DNA of 64,000 bases from Rhynchopus sp. YZ270_cl-10 (Eukaryota; Euglenozoa; Diplonemea; Diplonemida; Diplonemidae). A model generated the notes under the pieces. It was not told where the DNA came from, ran no database searches, and saw only the letters and a list, made by a program, of their open reading frames with translations. The stretch lies in assembly GCA_964035575.1 (NCBI GenBank), contig OZ037928.1:186001-250000 (forward strand), given 5' to 3'. How positions within the stretch are numbered: the first letter of the stretch is position 1; every line of letters begins with the position of its first letter. The position numbers and the translations under genes were made by a program. Shown piece after piece: positions 63,335 through 64,000 of this stretch.

Positions 63335-64000
63335 TTACGGAGTGGCATCCACCACAAACTTCATCAGGTTCGCCTTCTCCACAGCGTTCGACACAACAGC
63401 ACTGCACCCAGAGAGGCGGATGGTTTGTAAGCTTGTACCCTCGCAGAAGCGTGAGCCTACGTGCGTCACATTGCTGAGTGAAGACAAGTCGAGAGACGTT
63501 AAACTTTGGCACCTATGGAGGAAGTGGGCGCCAATGTGCGTGAGACTGTTAAGTGAAGATAAGTCGAGAGATGTTAAACTGCTGCACCCATGGAGGAAGT
63601 CCCACCCAACGTGCTCAAGGCTGCTGAGTGACGACAGATCCAGAGCTGTCAAACCCCTGCATCCACTGAGGAACTCGTCATCAACGTGCGTGAGACTGTC
63701 AAGTGAAGATAAGTCGAGTGCTGTTAAACTGCTGCAGTCGCAGAGGAAGTACTTCCCAATGCGCGTCAGACTTTTGAACGACAAGTCGAGAGATGTTAAA
63801 CCTTCGCACTCATGGAGGAAGTAGTCCCCAACGTGCGTGAGACTGTTGAGTGAAGACAAGTCGATGGCTGTTAAACTGCTGCAGTAGTGGAGGAAGCCGT
63901 CCCCAACATGCTTGATACGGTAGAATGAAGATAAGTCGACAGCTGTTAAACTGCTGCATAGGTAGAGAAAGTCGTTCCCAACGTCTGTGAGACAGTTGAG
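63335..64000 (-). CDS. BspA-type LRR protein, copy 4, partial (5' part outside window)
   Basis: The last 221 residues of a fourth family member, open to the window edge. About nine LRR_5 repeats (FLHxCxSLTSLDLSSLNSLTHVG) are present, closest to copy 3. The end reads NLMKFVVDATP then stop. At the equivalent place copies 2 and 3 continue into a basic nuclear-signal-like tail, and the sequence after this stop still shows the KRKR-type codons. The tail was therefore probably lost by a single stop. The product may be intact apart from that, with a different location in the cell. The ubiquitin-like N-terminus would lie right of the window. Confidence 0.75.
   Translation of the reverse strand, partial: LNCLTDVGNDFLYLCSSLTAVDLSSFYRIKHVGDGFLHYCSSLTAIDLSSLNSLTHVGDYFLHECEGLTSLDLSFKSLTRIGKYFLCDCSSLTALDLSSLDSLTHVDDEFLSGCRGLTALDLSSLSSLEHVGWDFLHGCSSLTSLDLSSLNSLTHIGAHFLHRCQSLTSLDLSSLSNVTHVGSRFCEGTSLQTIRLSGCSAVVSNAVEKANLMKFVVDATP

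Noticed and set aside
1-64000. Kinetoplastid or giant-virus origin
   Set aside because: Frequent cis-introns, a PLAC8 array, a Golgi-type glycosyltransferase and poly(A) retroposition argue for a eukaryotic nucleus and against a typical kinetoplastid or a virus.

Overview
The window looks like nuclear DNA of a unicellular eukaryote. Spliceosomal-type introns (GTATG...CAG) interrupt several genes. The proteins are eukaryotic: an SK-like potassium channel, PLAC8 proteins, a Golgi-type glycosyltransferase and a Pus7/TruD pseudouridine synthase. Long A/T homopolymers, satellites and small inverted-repeat elements fill the spaces. All convincing complete genes lie on the minus strand, and many have a pyrimidine-rich tract ending in AG just upstream of the ATG. 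Directional gene order plus possible trans-splice acceptors would suit a euglenozoan such as a diplonemid, but the cis-introns rule out a typical kinetoplastid and the lineage is not settled from sequence alone. Layout, left to right: an SK-like K+ channel (372-1835); five near-identical tandem PLAC8 genes (3447-8631), with a poly(A)-tailed retroposon between copies 2 and 3; a 5.8S rRNA 5' fragment (about 9049-9100); a two-exon DxD glycosyltransferase (10060-12108) with decayed copies of its own 3' end beside it. A 10-kb gene-poor stretch follows (12109-22135). It holds a small hydrophobic ORF, several families of short hairpin repeats, MITE-like elements and a TIR transposon nested inside a palindrome. 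Next is a BPL_N/GATase-like protein (22136-23743). An 8.3-kb satellite block (25704-34014) comes after it: a 9-bp array, a 5-bp array, two GC-rich hairpins, about 15.5 seemingly identical copies of a 406-bp unit, and a second 5-bp array. Then a TruD/Pus7 gene (35965-37980) and a 326-bp foldback element. The right third (39158-57340) is a tandem array of three-exon P-loop NTPase genes: six intact, one frameshifted, four remnants. It is followed by at least four ubiquitin-like/BspA-type LRR genes (57932 to the window end). The two expanded families are the most unusual content. The NTPase paralogues mix nearly invariant blocks (Walker A with Arg in place of Lys, the C-terminal part of exon 1, the C-terminal tail) with strongly divergent blocks (membrane segment, linker after the P-loop, centre of exon 3), which suggests gene conversion with local diversification. 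The LRR proteins join a ubiquitin-like N-terminus to LRR_5 repeats and, in two copies, a basic NLS-like tail. Nothing in the sequence ties either family to a known pathway, so their roles remain open.
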